From contig JAUKPH010000017.1 of the NCBI GenBank assembly GCA_030549335.1, positions 4,767,001 through 4,831,000 on the forward strand: DNA of 64,000 bases, read 5' to 3'. Positions 63,976 through 64,000 of the stretch are shown piece after piece. This DNA comes from Pontederia crassipes (lineage: Eukaryota > Streptophyta > Magnoliopsida > Commelinales > Pontederiaceae). The notes beneath the pieces were generated by a model. It worked only from the letters and a program-made list of their open reading frames with translations. It did no database searches and was not told where the DNA came from. The translations under genes were made by a program, and so were the position numbers. Position 1 is the stretch's first letter, and each line of letters opens with the position of its first letter.

Positions 63976-64000
63976 ACAACAACAACAAAGCCTTATCCCA
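63976..64000 (-). mobile_element. Au-like SINE tail, cut by the window end
   Basis: AACAACAACAACAAAGCCTT followed by ATCCCA equals the tail of the SINE at 22398-22606, oriented on the minus strand. The rest lies outside the window. It ends about 10 bp before the acceptor of the first visible RING gene exon. Confidence 0.75.

Overview
The window is nuclear DNA of a flowering plant, most likely a monocot. Several genes have spliceosomal introns, the first exons of most genes are very GC-rich with G or C at third codon positions, introns and intergenic DNA are very AT-rich, and plant transposon debris is abundant. A commelinid monocot (palm, banana or ginger type) fits, but I cannot place the genus.

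Seven protein-coding genes can be supported, six with recognisable families. (1) 10748-11212 (+): intronless DREB A-5 type AP2/ERF factor with a C-terminal DLNxxP EAR motif. (2) 22896-25730 (-): complete five-exon RD21-type papain-like cysteine protease with granulin domain. (3) 35899-39043 (+): three-exon GT43 xylan glycosyltransferase of the IRX14 type. (4) 40316-42786 (+): three-exon RER1, an ER-retrieval receptor of the Golgi. (5) 48123-48353 (+): 76-residue unrecognised protein with a myristoylation-type N-terminus. (6) 53855-54962 (-): three-exon protein with two B3 DNA-binding domains (REM type). (7) 60609-63964 (-): 3' part of a RING-H2 E3 ligase gene whose 5' end lies beyond the window. 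The exon joins given were worked out by hand from GT/AG (once GC/AG) sites and keep the reading frame.

The space between genes is a mosaic of transposable elements. 1-10 kb: AT-rich DNA with two long fold-back elements side by side, tandem repeats and a large compound microsatellite. 13.2-20.6 kb: a decayed LTR retrotransposon on the minus strand, with one intact and one truncated LTR, a tRNA-Met-like primer site, a polypurine tract and remnants of a Ty3/gypsy reverse transcriptase. 20.6-22.6 kb: GC-rich LTR-like repeat and an Au-like SINE. 29.4-30.2 and 34.5-35.0 kb: two related Mutator-like elements with GC-rich interiors, the second carrying a fragment of a CDK-like kinase gene (a Pack-MULE candidate). 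45.6-47.1 kb: an hAT-type MITE with perfect 8-bp target duplication, followed by a CACTA MITE with a 3-bp duplication. 62.4-62.9 kb: a second hAT MITE of the same family inside an intron of the RING gene.

The genes are unrelated in function and form no operon or pathway, as expected for plant euchromatin. No CRISPR array, rRNA or convincing tRNA gene was seen. The more unusual observations concern elements interacting with genes: a 28-bp SINE tail with its own target duplication in a RER1 intron, a SINE tail abutting a splice acceptor of the RING gene, a decayed copy of the RING exon just downstream of the real one, and captured gene fragments in Mutator-like elements.
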